Assembly: GCF_001704415.2 (NCBI RefSeq)
Contig: NW_017189517.1
Location: forward strand, 4,661,167 to 4,725,166
Direction of reading: 5' to 3'
Source of the DNA: Capra hircus
Taxonomy: Eukaryota; Chordata; Mammalia; Artiodactyla; Bovidae
DNA length: 64,000 bases
The notes beneath the pieces are model-generated. The model worked only from the letters and a program-made list of their open reading frames with translations, had not been told where the DNA came from and searched no databases. Each line of letters begins with the position of its first letter. Positions within the stretch are counted from its first letter, which is position 1. Shown one piece after another: positions 1 through 11,387 of the stretch. A program made the translations under genes and the position numbers.

Positions 1-69
1 AACGATTTCACTTCACTATCTTCTGTAGGTCTTTTACTTCTCTTGTGTTTCCTGCTTTGAAAAGTTCCT

Positions 70-297
70 TTAGCATTTGTTGTAAAGCCGTTTTGGTGAT
101 GCTGAATTCTCTTGACTTATGTTTTTCTGAAAAGCTTTTGATTTCTCCATCAAATCTGAATGAGAGTTTATTCTTGGTTGTAGGTTCTTCTTTTTCATTA
201 CTTTAAATATATCGTGCCATTCCCTTCTGTCTTGTAGAGTTTCTGTTGAGAAATCAGCTGGTAATCGGATGGGAGTTCTCTTGTATATATTTGTCAT
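70..297 (-). pseudogene. L1 ORF1p C-terminal fragment
   Basis: This open frame matches the C-terminal RNA-binding domain of L1 ORF1p, the chaperone that coats L1 RNA. It aligns with the ORF1 of the complete L1 copy around 30480-30715 (shared core TADxSxETLQxRREW). The stretch that reads LYPARISF in the other copy is missing here, so the domain is damaged by a small deletion. The N-terminal part of the same ORF1 lies at 1303-1590, beyond two SINE insertions. Confidence 0.8.
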
Positions 298-675
298 TTC
301 CCCCTTGTTGCTTTTAATATTTTATTTTTGTTTTTATTTTTTGTCAGTTTGATTACTATATGTTTTGTGTCCTGGTGTATTCCTCCTTGGGTTTATCCTG
401 CCTGGGACTTTGTGCTTCCTGGACATGATTGACTATTCCCTTTCCCATATTAGGGAAGTTTTCAGCTATTATCTCTTCAAATATTTTCTTAGGTCTTTTC
501 TCTCTTTCTTCTCCTTCTGGGACCTCTATAATGAGAATGTTGGTGCATTTAATGTAGCCCCAGAGATCTCTTGGCTGTATCCATTTTTTTCTTCTGTATT
601 AAGTTCTATGGCAGTGATTTCCACCATTCTGTCATGCAGGTCATTTATCTGCTCTGCCTCAGTTATTCTAGTTCA

Positions 676-967
676 TTTGGTAAGGAATCCACCTACAATG
701 CAAGAGACCCCAGTTTGATTCCTGGATCAGGAAGATTCACTAGAGAAAGGATTGGCTACCCACTCCAGTATTCTTGGGCTTCCCTTGTGGCTCACCTGGT
801 AAAGAATCTGCCTGCAATGCGAGAGACCTGGGTTCTATCCCTGAGTTGGGAAGATCCCCTGGAGAAGGGAAGGGCTACCCATTCCAGTATTCTGCACTAG
901 ATAATTCCTTGGACTGTATAGTCCATGGGGTCACAAAGAGTCAGACATGGCTGAGAAACTTTCATTT
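676..967 (+). mobile_element. BovA-type SINE dimer
   Basis: Two head-to-tail BovA-like units meet near 774. Each has the start (TGGTAAAGAATC type), the GGAGAAGGGA-to-CCAGTATTCT block and, in the second, the AGAGTCAGACA tail. L1 ORF1 sequence flanks it on both sides. The left boundary is uncertain by about 10 bp, and I see no clean TSD. Confidence 0.82.
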
Positions 968-1017
968 TTGGCGTATTATTCATCTCTGCTTGTTTTTGAG
1001 TTTTTCTAGGTCTTTAG

Positions 1018-1300
1018 TCAGAGAAGGCTATGGCATCCCACTCCAGTATTCTTGCCTGGAAAATCCCATGGACGGAGGAGCCTGGTAGGCTGCTGTCCAA
1101 GGGGTCGCTAGGAGTCGGACACGACTGAGCGACTCCACTTTCACTTTTCACTTTCATGAATTGGAGAAGGAACTGGCAACCCACTCCAGTATTCTTGCCT
1201 GGAGAATCCCAGGGATGGGGGAGTCTGGTGGGCTGCCGTCTATGGGGTCGCAGAGAGTCAGACACAACTGAAGTGACTTATCAGCAGTAGCAGCAGCAGC
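1018..1300 (+). mobile_element. AGC-tailed BovA-dimer SINE
   Basis: Two BovA-like units are joined by a CACTTTCACTTTTCACTTTC linker, and the second ends in a short CAG/AGC microsatellite. The flanks AGGTCTTTAG (1008-1017) and AGGTCTTTGG (1301-1310) form a TSD with one mismatch, so the insertion boundaries are firm. The host sequence is antisense L1 ORF1. Confidence 0.9.
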
Positions 1301-1302
1301 AG

Positions 1303-1590
1303 GTCTTTGGTAAACATTTCTTGCATCTTCTCCATTGTTTTCCAGAGATCCTGGATCATCTTCACTATCATTAATCTGAATTCTTTTTCTGGAAGGTTGT
1401 ATATCTGCACTTCATTTAGTTGTTTTTCTGGGGTTTTATCTTGTCCCTTCATCTGGGACATAACTTTCTGTTTTTTTCCATCCTGATTACCTTTCTGTGA
1501 TGTGGCTTTTGTTCTAGCTGTTGTGGGAATTGTAGTTTTCTTGCTTCTTCTCTTTGCCCTCTGATAAAGGAGGCTAAGAGGCTTGTGCAA
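1303..1590 (-). pseudogene. L1 ORF1p N-terminal fragment
   Basis: The minus-strand frame contains the NLPEKEFR-type motif followed by MIVKMIQDL, the usual start of the ruminant ORF1p coiled coil. The complete L1 copy has the equivalent residues at about 29880-29930. The likely original start is an internal Met near 1460 (MSQMKGQDKTPEK). The frame runs on into the AGC-tailed SINE at its C-terminal side, which truncates it. It is not expected to make functional protein. Confidence 0.78.
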
Positions 1591-2282
1591 TTTTCCTGAT
1601 GGGAGGGACTGGCAGTGAGAAAAACCCTGTCTTGCTCTGGTGGGCAGGGTTTTGTTCAGTAAAGCTTTAATCCAATTATCTGCTTATGGGTGGGATTGCA
1701 CTCCCTTCATGTTAGTTGTTTGGCTTGAGGCAACCCAGCCCTGGGGTCTAGGGACTCTATGTTAGGATTAATGGCAACCTCCAAGAGGGTTTATGCCAAG
1801 CGAAACATTCCAAATCACTGCTGCCAGTACTCCCATCCCTGTGGTGAGCCTTTGCTGACCCAGGCCTCCACAGGAGACCCTCCAACACCAGCAAGTCGTT
1901 TTGGTTCAGTCTCCTGTGGGGGTCACTGCTCCTTTCCTTTGGGTCTTGGTGCACACAAGATTTTGTTTATGTCCTCCAAAACTAGAGTCTCTGTTATCCC
2001 CAATTCTGGGGAAGTCCTATACTCAAATTCCATTGGCCTTCAAGATCTTATTCCTTGGGGATTCCCAGTCCCTTTGTCAGATCCCCAGGCTGGGAAGCCT
2101 GACGTGGGGTTCAGAATCTTCACAATGGTGGGAAATTCTTTTGTATTATTGTTGTCCAGTTTGTAGGTCACCCACCTGGAAGGTATGGGATTTGATTTTA
2201 TCTGGATTGTGCCCCTCCTACCATCTCACTTCAGCTTCTTCTTTGTCTCTGGACATGGAACATCTTTTTTTGGTGGGTTCCA

Positions 2283-2607
2283 GATCCAACCCATCTATTC
2301 TAAAGGAAATCAGTCCTGAATTTTCATTGGAAAGACTAATGCTGAAGTTGAAGCTCCAATACTTTGGCCGCCTCATGGGAAGAACTGATTGATTAGAAAA
2401 GACCCTGATGCTCGAAAAGATTAAAGGCAGGAGGAGAACAGGAAACAGAGGATGAGATGGTTGGATGGCAAAATCAATTAGATGGACATGAGTTTGAGCA
2501 AGCTCCAGGAGCTGATGATGGACAGGGAAGCCTGGCATGCTGCAGTCCATGGGATCCCAAAGAGTCGTACATGACTGAGTGACTGAACTGAACTGAACTG
2601 AGCTGAG
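2283..2607 (+). mobile_element. BovB LINE 3' end, 5'-truncated
   Basis: This holds only the last part of the BovB ORF (LKEISPE, KLKLQYFGHLM and MRWLDGI-like residues, decayed) and the 3' tail ending in repeated CTGAA. It is inserted in the antisense L1 leader, which resumes at once on the right. Confidence 0.9.
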
Positions 2608-2739
2608 CATCCTCCTGTCAATGGTTGTTCAACATTCAGTTGTGATTTTGGTGCTCTCACAGGAGGAGATGAATGCACATCCTTCTACTCTGCCTTATTT
2701 TTACTTTTATACAGAAATTCAGTGATGAAGATAGTTATT

Positions 2740-5320
2740 TCATTTTTTTAAAAAATAAATTGCCATTGCAAATAATGCTACTATAAACGTTATTCTCCAT
2801 GTGCAATAGTACTTCTAATGTAGCATTTCTTAAATGGGGGTGATTTTTTCCTTAATGGTGCATTTCACTATATTTGAAGACCATTTTGGTTAACATGAGT
2901 GGAGGTGGGTTGCTACTATGCTGCTGGTATCTATTAAGCAGATATCCAGTGTATTCTATAATGCACAAGAGAGCCCACACAACATAGGCTTTTCTGCTCA
3001 AAAACGTCAGCAATACACAGGTTGAGGAACTCTGCTCTAGGTCAAATACCAGTGAGTGGAAATTTTTGGTTTTATGGTATATGTATATTAAACTTTACAA
3101 TATTATGCCAAATTGTATCTTAAGTCAATTATCCCAATATGCACAATGTATAAGGGTTCATTCTAGGACAATTTTGCTTATAATTATTACAAAACTTTAT
3201 TTGTATGGCAGTTGTAAAGTGGTATATCATTGTGATTTAAATTTACATTTCCTAGTTACAGATGACGTTGTTATAATTTTACATGTTTATTGGACATTTA
3301 GATTTTTTGTTTGTGCAATTCCTATTCCTTTTTAAACCATTTTCCGCTACATATATGTATATTTTTTCTGATTAATATATAAGGAACTCAGTGTATTATG
3401 TGTACTTATGTTCTAATGTCAATGAATTGTAATTTATCAATCTCTTTCATGGTTTGTCCTTTGGGTGCCCTGCTTAAGAAATCCTTTATATTATACTTGG
3501 TATTATGAAATTATTCTTCTATAATTTATTCTAGAACTATTAAAATTCCGCTTTTAATATGTAGCTCTTTAGTATGTCAAGAATTGATTTTTGAGTGTGG
3601 TGTTAAGAGAGATTCAATTTCAGCTATTTTTTGTAAGTGGTAGCCAATAGTCTGAGGATTATTTACTGAATGGTCAATGATTTTCCCATTGATCAACAAT
3701 GCTAGTTCTGTCATAAATCATATGCTTTTGGAAATGTGACCTGGTTTCTGGGCTCTTTATTTAGTTATCTTAGTCTGCTATCCATGCACCAAATTGCAAA
3801 TGTCTTTATTACTCTACTGTATAATAATTTTTGATATCAGATTGGGCAACCCTTCTCCCTTGCTGCTTCTTATTTTTTTTTAATGATCGTCTCTGTTATT
3901 ATGCTAATTTGTTCATCTATATGTACCTGAAATCCAGTTTGTCTAACTCTTTGAAAAACTTTGTTGGGATTTTGGTCAGCTTGAGAACTGAAGTCCAGAA
4001 AAAAAGTAATCTCCAGTAGACATATTATCAATATATCAGCAGATAGATTATATATTTCTGTTTATCTAAGTCTTGTTTTGCATCTTTAATAAAAGTAACT
4101 TTTCCAACATATTTTACAAATCATTATTAAATTTATTTCTAAGAACTGTATGCTTGTTAGTATCTTAAATGGTAACTTACTTTGAAGTGAAAATTTCCAT
4201 TGATGCTATAATATAGACACGTAATTGATTTTATGTTGATTGTATTCACATCAAGTTGTCACATTCTCTTATCAATTCTAGCAATTTCTTCTAACAATTT
4301 TCCTTTTGGGTTTTCTAGCTTCCCAGGTGGTGCCAGTGGTAAAGAACCCAGCTGTCACTGCAGATGTAAGAGACATGGGTTCATATAAATATAAAAAAAG
4401 TATTTATAAACTTTTTTAGTTTCTTTAATTATTTTCTAAAATATTTTTTAAGAAAATAGTTCATTTTATCTAATTGTTTAACTGTATCATTTCTCACGTC
4501 CCACCATTTTTGTTCTGTTACAATATAGTTATGTCAAATTTGCGATTAGTAATATGTGATATCGCTCATTTTTATCCTTACTAAATCTCACAAGAGATTT
4601 TTTTCATTATATACTAAAATTATGGGGCTTATTGATTTTTCCTATTGTCCTGTTTTTCTCCTGCATTGATTTCTGCTGTAATCTTTATTCTTACTTTTTC
4701 CTTTACATTTATTTTGTTGTTATTTTTATAATGCCTTAAGAAATACATTTAGCTCATTGAATTTAGGGTTTCATCTTTTCTAATTTAAAGATAAAGATTT
4801 TTTTCCTTGTACATTTCATCAAATTTTTATTTGAAAAATGTTAATTGGTATCTAATATCATGTATTCTTTAATACATAAACTTGAAAAATTGTTCATTAA
4901 TTTGAAAATACATTGGATTTTCAGATATATTTTGTCATTAACTTATAGTGGTTGAATTTCAGAAAATTTTATCTGTATAATACTGATTTTTTTAAAAAAA
5001 TATTCAATTCACTTTATGGATTAGCATACAGCCTATTTTGGTAAAAACTGTATGTGTTTTCAAGAAAAATGTGTTTTCTTTCATTGCTAGGTGCAGAGTT
5101 CTATATACATTCACAACTTCCTGTTTGCAAATTGTGCTGTTCACAAAATACTAAGCATTCTAGCTAGTTTGTTCTTTTGTTTGTTTTCTGCTTAACATTT
5201 GAAATATTGAGGAAAATGCAGTAGAACTCCCAAAATCATGATGTGTTTTCCAATTTCTCCTTGGAATTATGTCAGTTTTTTTCTTTATTTGGAATCTACA
5301 TTTATCTCGCATTTACTTGC
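2740..5320 (-). mobile_element. Ancient L1 (L1M-like), antisense
   Basis: Read on the minus strand, the order is ORF2 middle to 3' end of an old mammalian L1. Recognisable blocks include the CATTGCAAATAATGCT end region (about 2760), the segment near 3230, the TATTACTCTACTGTATAAT region (about 3810) and the linker-RT region near 4630-4690. It has many indels and no open frame. The left boundary and the 5' limit near 5320 are approximate. A short SINE piece interrupts it at 4318-4382. Confidence 0.6.
4318..4382 (+). mobile_element. BovA/Bov-tA SINE head fragment
   Basis: About 65 bp match the SINE start (GCTTCCCAGGTGG, GGTAAAGAAC, GAGACATGGGTT). The rest of the element is missing. It sits inside the ancient antisense L1. 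Confidence 0.65.
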
Positions 5321-5344
5321 CTCTGATTTATGTCTTTTATATCT

Positions 5345-5530
5345 ATGTAGTTAACACTTTTTGAGATCTTACCATATTCAGGACTCTATTCTAAAATATG
5401 TATACAGATTTAGTCTTTAAGACAGCCCCATGAAGCAAGTACTAATTGCACTGCAATTTTACTGAGGAAGAAATAATCAGAACAAGCAACTTGTCCACAG
5501 TCACAGAGCTGGTATGGGCCTGAACAGTAT
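5345..5530 (-). mobile_element. MIR SINE, antisense
   Basis: The order CCATGAAGCAAGTACT, TTTTACTGAGGAAGAAA, ACTTGTCCACAGTCACAGAGCT follows the antisense MIR core (ATGAGGTAGGTACT, TTTTACAGATGAGGAAAC, ACTTGCCCAAGGTCACACAGCT). Divergence is high, as expected for a pre-ruminant element. Confidence 0.72.
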
Positions 5531-5794
5531 GATATAAACAGTCCATGTTCATAATAGTTTATATTTTCTCTGCTTATAATGATGCTTTATGCTTAATATT
5601 TGCCCTAAATTTCTATTGACAATAATATACTTACTTTAATTGTTTCTTAGTATATCCCTGATATATTTTTTTTACTATCAATTTATCTGTTCTGTTATGC
5701 TTTCAGTATCTCTACTATAAACAACAGACTTATGTTTTGTTCCTCTACCAAATTAGATTATTTCTGCTTTACAGTGAGTAAATATAAGGGTTTC

Positions 5795-5865
5795 TCTGTG
5801 TATGTGTGTGTGTCAGTGTAAGTTTGTATGTGTTGTGTTGTGTGTCTGTGTGTGTGTATGAGTAA
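5795..5865. repeat. Imperfect TG/TGTGT repeat
   Basis: A run of TG dinucleotides is broken by TCAG, TTTGTA, TTG and CTG interruptions. The interruptions suggest low present-day instability. Confidence 0.8.
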
Positions 5866-5984
5866 ATGGAATATAGATGATGTAGGGACGAGGTAACAAA
5901 GAACTTTTTTTAATTTCTTGTAAGTGGTGGCAAAGTAGGTTATGATATGGCATTTTGTGACATAGATTTATACAATTTATTTAT

Positions 5985-6310
5985 TAAAAATTCTGATCAT
6001 GAGCTTACTATGTTCCAGGTGCTAACTTACAGGCCAGTGCTATGTAGATGAATTATGTAGTCTTGGAGCCCAAAGAGTCACTGTGTAAGGGAGAAATAGC
6101 TAAAGTGTTGACCTCCAATGCACCAAGAGCTATAATAAAGTGATACTTGATTTAACATATTGAATCCTCACAACAACCACAAGGAGAAGGTGCAATTATT
6201 GCTCCTATTTTCCAGATGGGGAAACTGAGGGTCAGGAAAGCTGAGTAAATCTATCAAGCTCATAATGCTAGTAAGTCATAAAACCATGTTGTGAATATCA
6301 GTCTTTCTAA
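5985..6310 (-). mobile_element. L2-like tail followed by MIR, antisense
   Basis: At 5985-6135 the order GAGCTTACTATGTTCCAGG to GGAGCCCAAAGAGTCA resembles the antisense L2 3' end. At 6136-6310 the MIR antisense core is clear: GAATCCTCACAACAACC, TTTTCCAGATGGGGAAACTG, ATGCTAGTAAGTCA. The two could be one mis-split element, but the MIR part is the firmer call. Confidence 0.6.
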
Positions 6311-6714
6311 CAGCAAAGTTTCAATTTCCTTTTTTAAATTATTATGCCTCAGTGTCACCTACTTTTGAGAAAAGTCAAGCCTTAAAATTTCATGTGGTCA
6401 CATATTACTAGCACTGAAAGTATGGCTTAAGCTCCTGTATTTGTATCTTGGCTCTAGGTGCTTTGCCACAGTGATGAATAAAATGGATGTTTTTGCAGCT
6501 ATAAGACCTCTCCTGTCTCATCTATTGGGGCAAAAGACCTGAAGTGTTTATGAAAACTAGGAGTGTCATATTTCATACTTTTCCTCACACATCACCAAAA
6601 CTTGCTTAAAATGACCTATTCTTGATCCATACACAAAACCAAAAGAAGACACCTAGGTAGGTTATAACAATTATGTCTGAGTGCAAATCAAGCAAAGATT
6701 TATTATTCACTTTA
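6311..6714. other. No recognisable feature
   Basis: AT-rich single-copy-looking sequence. I see no open frame of note, repeat family or promoter-like structure. Confidence 0.5.
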
Positions 6715-7345
6715 GGGTTTCTGTTGCTTCTAGGATGAAATCCTAATTTCCTGTTTGATTTCTAAGGCTCATCATTTATGTGGTCCTTGACAGTCTCTCT
6801 GGTCTCAATTACCATCAGGCTCCTAGTTGTACTTCATTCTCTAATGTAACATTCACAAATCTACATGATTATATAGACATCATATATTTTCACATGTGTG
6901 AAATTATGTACACTCCAGCACCCTGCCTGTATTACCTCCCTTGGCTCTGCCTGTGAAATTTCCTTTCTCAAGCTCAGCCTAAACAACGTAGCGTACTCAA
7001 GAAAAATGCAGTTTACCTGTCTCTATGGTCCCACAACCCATGGTCCATTTCTTGAGGCACATTTTATTGCAAAGAAGGCAAGCTATGAAATTTGCAAAGC
7101 CAAGTGAAAAATGACACTATGTGGTCCTTTTCTAAAAAATTATTAAGGATTTGAAGACAGCAGCAGCAGAGCATTCAACTAAATGCAAGATCATTCAAAG
7201 CCTGAGCTCCAGGCCCACTGATTGTAAATTGGTTTGTTTCTTTATTTTTCTATTAGATGTGTGGGGCTTAATACTTTCTTAATCCTTGCATTTCAACCCA
7301 AACATGTAGCAAGTTCTCAATAAATATTTGCTAAAACTCATGGAA
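6715..7345 (+). mobile_element. L2 LINE 3' region, sense
   Basis: Blocks in L2 order are present: TCTAGGATGAAATCC, AAGGCTCATCATTTATGTGG, CTCTCTGGTCTCAATTACC, CTGCCTGTATTACC, CTTGGCTCTGCCTGTGAAAT, and a terminal TCTCAATAAATATTTGCT. This is the L2 end that reads 'aggataaaatccaa' onward. The 69-residue open frame at 6898-7107 falls in this repeat and is not a gene. Confidence 0.62.
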
Positions 7346-8129
7346 TAGGTTAAGTTTGGCTCTTTCAAGTGGGTGAGCATTTATACTATTATGTTTTTAG
7401 CACATTTTCCTTGTGCTAGCATTTTTTCTTAGATATACAAATTGGCATAATTTTAAGCACTTGGATAGGCTGCAGAGAAAAAATATAGTTTTCTCCTTTT
7501 GCTAAACAAAATATGGTGCTGTCGGAGCCTTTGTAGCCTCCAAGATAAAACACAAGCTTTTTGTTTTATTTTGACTTATTTTTTTTTTCTTTCATCAATC
7601 TTTGTCCAGGAAACTCAGAGAGAGCAACCCTTTGCTATGTCATGATACCCAAGAAACTTGAATTTAATACCTTGGAATATGGAAAGCTAAAGTCATTGTT
7701 TATAAGGCCTATGAAATACAGCAATAGCTATACAAAAACAACCCAACAAGAGAGAAATCATGAAGGTTATTGTAGTGGCTTAAGGATTTTAGAAACATGA
7801 AATATATAATGGTATTAGAACAAAGCTTTAGCAACTGCTTTATTATGGTAAGGGCATCTAGAGAAAGTAGAGGAAAGCACACTACTAACTGGGACGGGAT
7901 ATAGAGATGTAACAGGAGGTGCTGGTCTTTACATGCCCAGTACATACTGATGGCTCATTGATGAGCTATATAGATGCAGAAAACAATGAGATTCATGATG
8001 AATTGATAGCTGAGGTTTATTTCAATTCTGCCATGCTATGAAAAGTTACCTCAGAGGCTTATATGGGAGAAGGATGCTCAAACATGGGAATTATCTTCCA
8101 TTATCACAAACAAACTCTTCATTTCCTTT
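7346..8129. other. No recognisable feature
   Basis: AT-rich sequence without a repeat family I can name. Open frames at 7561-7800 and 7709-7945 are short, overlap on opposite strands and show no domain or motif. Confidence 0.45.
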
Positions 8130-8337
8130 AATAAAATGTATCACAAAATGGGCACAATAAAAGCCAGAAACAGTAAAGACTTAAGACAAGAAAAGATTAA
8201 GAAGAGGTGGCAATAATACACAAATGAACTTTAAAAAATGGTTTAAATGACCGAGATAAACACTTTGGTATGGTCACTCACCTAGAGCCAGACATCCTGG
8301 AGAATGAAATCAAGGGGGCCTTAGGAAGTATTACTAG
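8130..8337 (+). mobile_element. Outer (oldest) BovB, left part
   Basis: Diverged BovB coding sequence runs from the region before the RT domain (aligning with 51591 onward and 53480 onward in other copies) through ITHLEPDILE-like codons, stopping at 8337. The same element resumes at 14917 with exactly the next BovB bases (GGAACAAAACTAGTGGAGG). The two parts are one copy split by the middle BovB. ACTAG occurs at both edges (8333-8337 and 14917-14921) and may be a 5-bp TSD. Confidence 0.88.
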
Positions 8338-8761
8338 CCGTGTGGCAGAAGCATGGCCGAGAGGAGCTACCCCACGTCCAAGGCCAGGGGCAGCGGCCAG
8401 GAGGAGCTACCCCATGTCCGAGATCAGGGGCGGCGACCAGGAGGACCTACCCACCATCCAAGGCCAGGGGCAGCAGCCGAGAGGACCATCCCACATCCAA
8501 GGAGCGGTGGTTGCACCGGAACAGGAGGGCTGAGATGAGTTACTCCACGTAATTGGTCAGGAGGGGCGGCTGTGAAGAGATACCACGCGTCCAAGGTAAG
8601 GAGCAGCGGCTGCACTTTGTTGGAGGAGCTGTGAAGAGATACCCCATGTCCAAGGTAAGAGAAACCCAAATAAGATGGTAGGTGTTGCAAGAGGGCATCA
8701 GAGGGCAGACACACTGAAATCATAACCACAGAAAACTAGTCAATCTAATCACACAGACCAC
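8338..8761 (+). mobile_element. Middle BovB, 5' untranslated leader
   Basis: This GC-rich leader (locally far richer than its surroundings) belongs to a 5'-complete or nearly complete BovB. It begins at the junction with the older copy and ends in ATCACACAGACCACAG, where an antisense BovB is inserted. The leader resumes at about 11752 with TTCTAACTCAATGAAAC. Three overlapping reading frames are open across the tandem repeats (8270-8552), but none has coding features and I treat them as chance. Confidence 0.85.
8361..8670 (+). repeat. 40-bp tandem monomers in BovB leader
   Basis: Three 40-bp units start at 8361, 8401 and 8441, each opening with GAGGAGCTACCC or GAGGACCTACCC and ending in AGGGGCRGCRRCC. 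A decayed fourth starts at 8481. Related half-units (AAGAGATACC, GTCCAAGGTAAG) follow near 8574 and 8635. As 40 is not a multiple of three, each unit shifts frame, which fits a regulatory rather than a coding repeat. The leader position recalls the promoter monomers of mouse L1; that comparison is inference. Confidence 0.85.
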
Positions 8762-9210
8762 AGTTCAGTTCAGTTCAGTCACTCAGTCCTGTCTGACTTT
8801 TTGAGATCCCATGAACTGCAGCACGCCAGGCCTCCCTGTCCATCACTAACTCCCGGAGTTCACTCAGATTCACATCCATCAAGTCAGTGATGCCATCCAG
8901 CCATCTCATCCTCTGTTGTCCCCTTCTCCTGCTCCCAATCCCTCCCAGCATCAAAGATTTTCCAATGAGTCAACTCTTCGCATGAGGTGGCCAAAGAATT
9001 GGAGTTTCAGCTTTAGCATCATTCCTTCCAAAGAAATCCCAGGGCTGATCTCCTTCAGAATGGACTGGTTGGATGTCCTTACAGTCCAAGGGACTCTCAA
9101 GAGTCTTCTCCAACACCACAGTTCAAAAGCATCAATTCTTCAGCACTCAGGTTTATTCACAATCCAACTCTCACATCCATACAGGACTACTGGAAAAACT
9201 AGAGCCTTGA

Positions 9211-10008
9211 CTAGACAGACCTATTCAGCAATGTACTGTCACTGCTTTTTAATATGCTATCTAGGTTAATCATAACTTTTCTTCCAAGGAGTAAGCGTCT
9301 TTTAATTTCATGGCTGCAGTCATCATTTGCAGTGATTTTGGAGCCCCCAAAAATAAAGTCTGACACTGTCTCCACTGTTTCCCCATCTATTTCCCATGAA
9401 GTGATGGGACTGGATGCCATGATCTTCCTTTTCTGAATATTGAGCTTTAAGCCAACATTTTCACTCTCTTCTTTCACTTTCATCAAGAGGCTTTTTAGTT
9501 CCTCTTCACTTTCTGCTATAAGGGTGGTATCATCTGCATATTTGAGGTTATTGATATTTCTCCCAGTAATCTTGATTTCAGCTTGTACTTCTTCCAGCCC
9601 AGCATTTCTCATGACGTACACTGCCGATAAGTTAAATAAGCAGGGTGACAGTATAGAGCCTTGATGTACTCCTTTTCTTGTTTGGAACCAGTCTGTTGTC
9701 CCATGTCCAGTTCTAACTGTTGCTTCCTGACCTGCATACAGATTTCTCAAGAGGCAGGTCAGGTGGTCTGGTATTCCCATCTCTTTCAGAATTTTCCACA
9801 GTTTATTGTGATCCACACAGTCAAAGGCTTTGGCATAGTCAATAAAGCAGAAATAGGTGCTTTTCTGGAACTCTCTTGCTTTTTCCATGATCCAGCAGAT
9901 GTTGGCAATTTGATCTCTAGTTCCTCTGCTTTTTCTAAAACCAGCTTGAACATCAGGAATTTCATGGTTCATGTATTGCTGAAGTCGGGCTTGCAGAATT
10001 TTGAGCAT
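9211..10008 (-). pseudogene. BovB reverse transcriptase fragment
   Basis: This 265-residue open frame spans the central RT domain. It contains the motif A block FIDYAKAFDCVD (catalytic Asp), the RKGVHQGSILSP loop (motif B region) and KYADDTTL (motif C, the YADD catalytic pair). RT copies BovB RNA at the nicked target in the nucleus. The frame ends in a frameshift before the C-terminal region, and upstream RT sequence is in other frames, so the protein is dead although the catalytic motifs survive. Confidence 0.88.
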
Positions 10009-11111
10009 TACTTTACTAGCATGTGAGATGAGTGCAATTGTGCAGTAGTTTGAGCATTCTTTGGCATTGCCTTTCTTTGGGATTGGAATGAAAACTGACC
10101 TTTTCCAGGCCTGTGGCCACTGCTGAGTTTTCCAAATTTACTGGCATATTGAGTGTAGCACTTTCACAGTATCATCTTTCAGGATTTGAAATAGCTCTAC
10201 TGGAATGCCATCACCTCCACTAGCTTTGTTTGTAGTGATGTTTTCTAAGGCCCACTTGACTTCACATTCCAGGATGTCTGGCTCTAGATGAGTGATCACA
10301 CCATCATGATTATCCGGGTCATGAAGATCTTTTTTGTACAGTTCTTCTGTGTATTCTTGTCATCTCTTCTTAATATCCTCTGCTTCTGTTAGGTCCATAG
10401 CATTTCTGTCCTTTATCGAGCCCATCTTCACATGAAATGTTCCCTTGGTATCTCTAATTTTCTTGAAGAGATCTCTAGTCATTCCCATTCTGTTCTTTTC
10501 CTCTATTTCTTTGCATTGATCGCTGAAGAAGGCTTTGTTATGTCTTCTTGCTATTCTTTGGAACTCTGCATTCAGATGCTTATATCTTTCCTTTTCTCCT
10601 TTGCTTTTCACTTCTCTTCTCTTCACAGCTATTTGTAAGGCCTCCCCAGACAGCCTTTTTGCTTTTTTGCATTTCTTTTCCATGGGGATGGTCTTGATCC
10701 TTGTCTCCTGTACAATGTCATGAACCTCATTCCATAGTTCATCAGGCACTCTATCAGATCTAGGCCTTTAAATCTATTTATCACTTCCCCTGTATAGTCA
10801 TAAGGGATTTGATTTAGGTCATACATGAATGGTCTAGCGGTTTCCCCTACTTTCTTCAATTTAAGTCTGAATTTGGCAATAAGGAGTTCATGATCTGAGC
10901 CACAGTCAGCTCCTGGTCTTCTTTTTGCTGACTGTATAGAGCTGCTCCATCTTTGGCTGCAAAGAATATAATCAATCTGATTTCGGTGTTGACCATCTAG
11001 TGATGTCCATGTGTAGAGTCTTCTCTTATGTTGTTAGAAGAGGGTGTTTGCTATGACCTGTGCATTCTCTTGGCAAAACTCTATTAGTCTTTGCCCTGCT
11101 TCATTCCACAT

Positions 11112-11387
11112 TCAAAGGCCATATTTGCCTGTTACTCCAGGTGTTTCTTGATTTCCTACTTTTACATTCCCGTCCCCTATAATGAAAAGGATATTTTTTT
11201 TAGGTGTTAGTTCTAAAAGGTCTTCATAGAACCGTTCAACTTCAGCTTCTTCAGCATTACTGGCTAGGGCATAGACTTGGATTACCGTGATATTGAATGG
11301 TTTGCCTTGGTGACGAACAGAGATCATTCTGTTGTTTTTGAGATTGCATCCAAGTACTCTTGGACTCTTTTGTACATCCAAGTACAT
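11112..11387 (-). pseudogene. BovB endonuclease fragment
   Basis: This 91-residue frame is from the AP-like endonuclease that nicks target DNA for BovB. It includes IQVYAxxSNAEEAEVERFYEDL and IIGDGN, where other copies read IIGDWN, so Trp is replaced by Gly next to the conserved Asp. The end breaks off at a stop after the TGKYGL region. Flanking endonuclease sequence continues on both sides in other frames. Confidence 0.82.

Larger units (their letters stand above)
1..2694 (-). mobile_element. L1 LINE, 5' UTR and ORF1, antisense, interrupted
   Basis: Read on the minus strand, this is the 5' end of a ruminant L1. It starts near 2694, runs through a leader to about 1600 and then through ORF1 to the window edge. 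The ORF1 frame is recognisable on both sides of the inserts (1303-1590 and 70-297). Three later insertions split it: a SINE dimer (676-967), an AGC-tailed SINE (1018-1300) and a BovB tail (2283-2607). ORF2 would lie beyond position 1. Frameshifts and a deletion in ORF1 show it is inactive. Confidence 0.88.

Noticed and set aside
365..718. Hydrophobic 117-residue plus-strand frame
   Set aside because: It is the mirror of antisense L1 ORF1. The same kind of frame appears opposite ORF1 at 30145-30399.
8361..8480. Direct repeats that might suggest a CRISPR-like array
   Set aside because: The 40-bp units abut with no spacers, lie in a LINE leader, and the DNA is mammalian.
8270..8552. Three overlapping plus-strand frames of 61-87 residues, rich in Pro, Arg and Gly
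   Set aside because: They run over the 40-bp leader monomers of BovB. The unit is not a multiple of three, so all three frames stay open by composition. One frame also starts in a different BovB copy.
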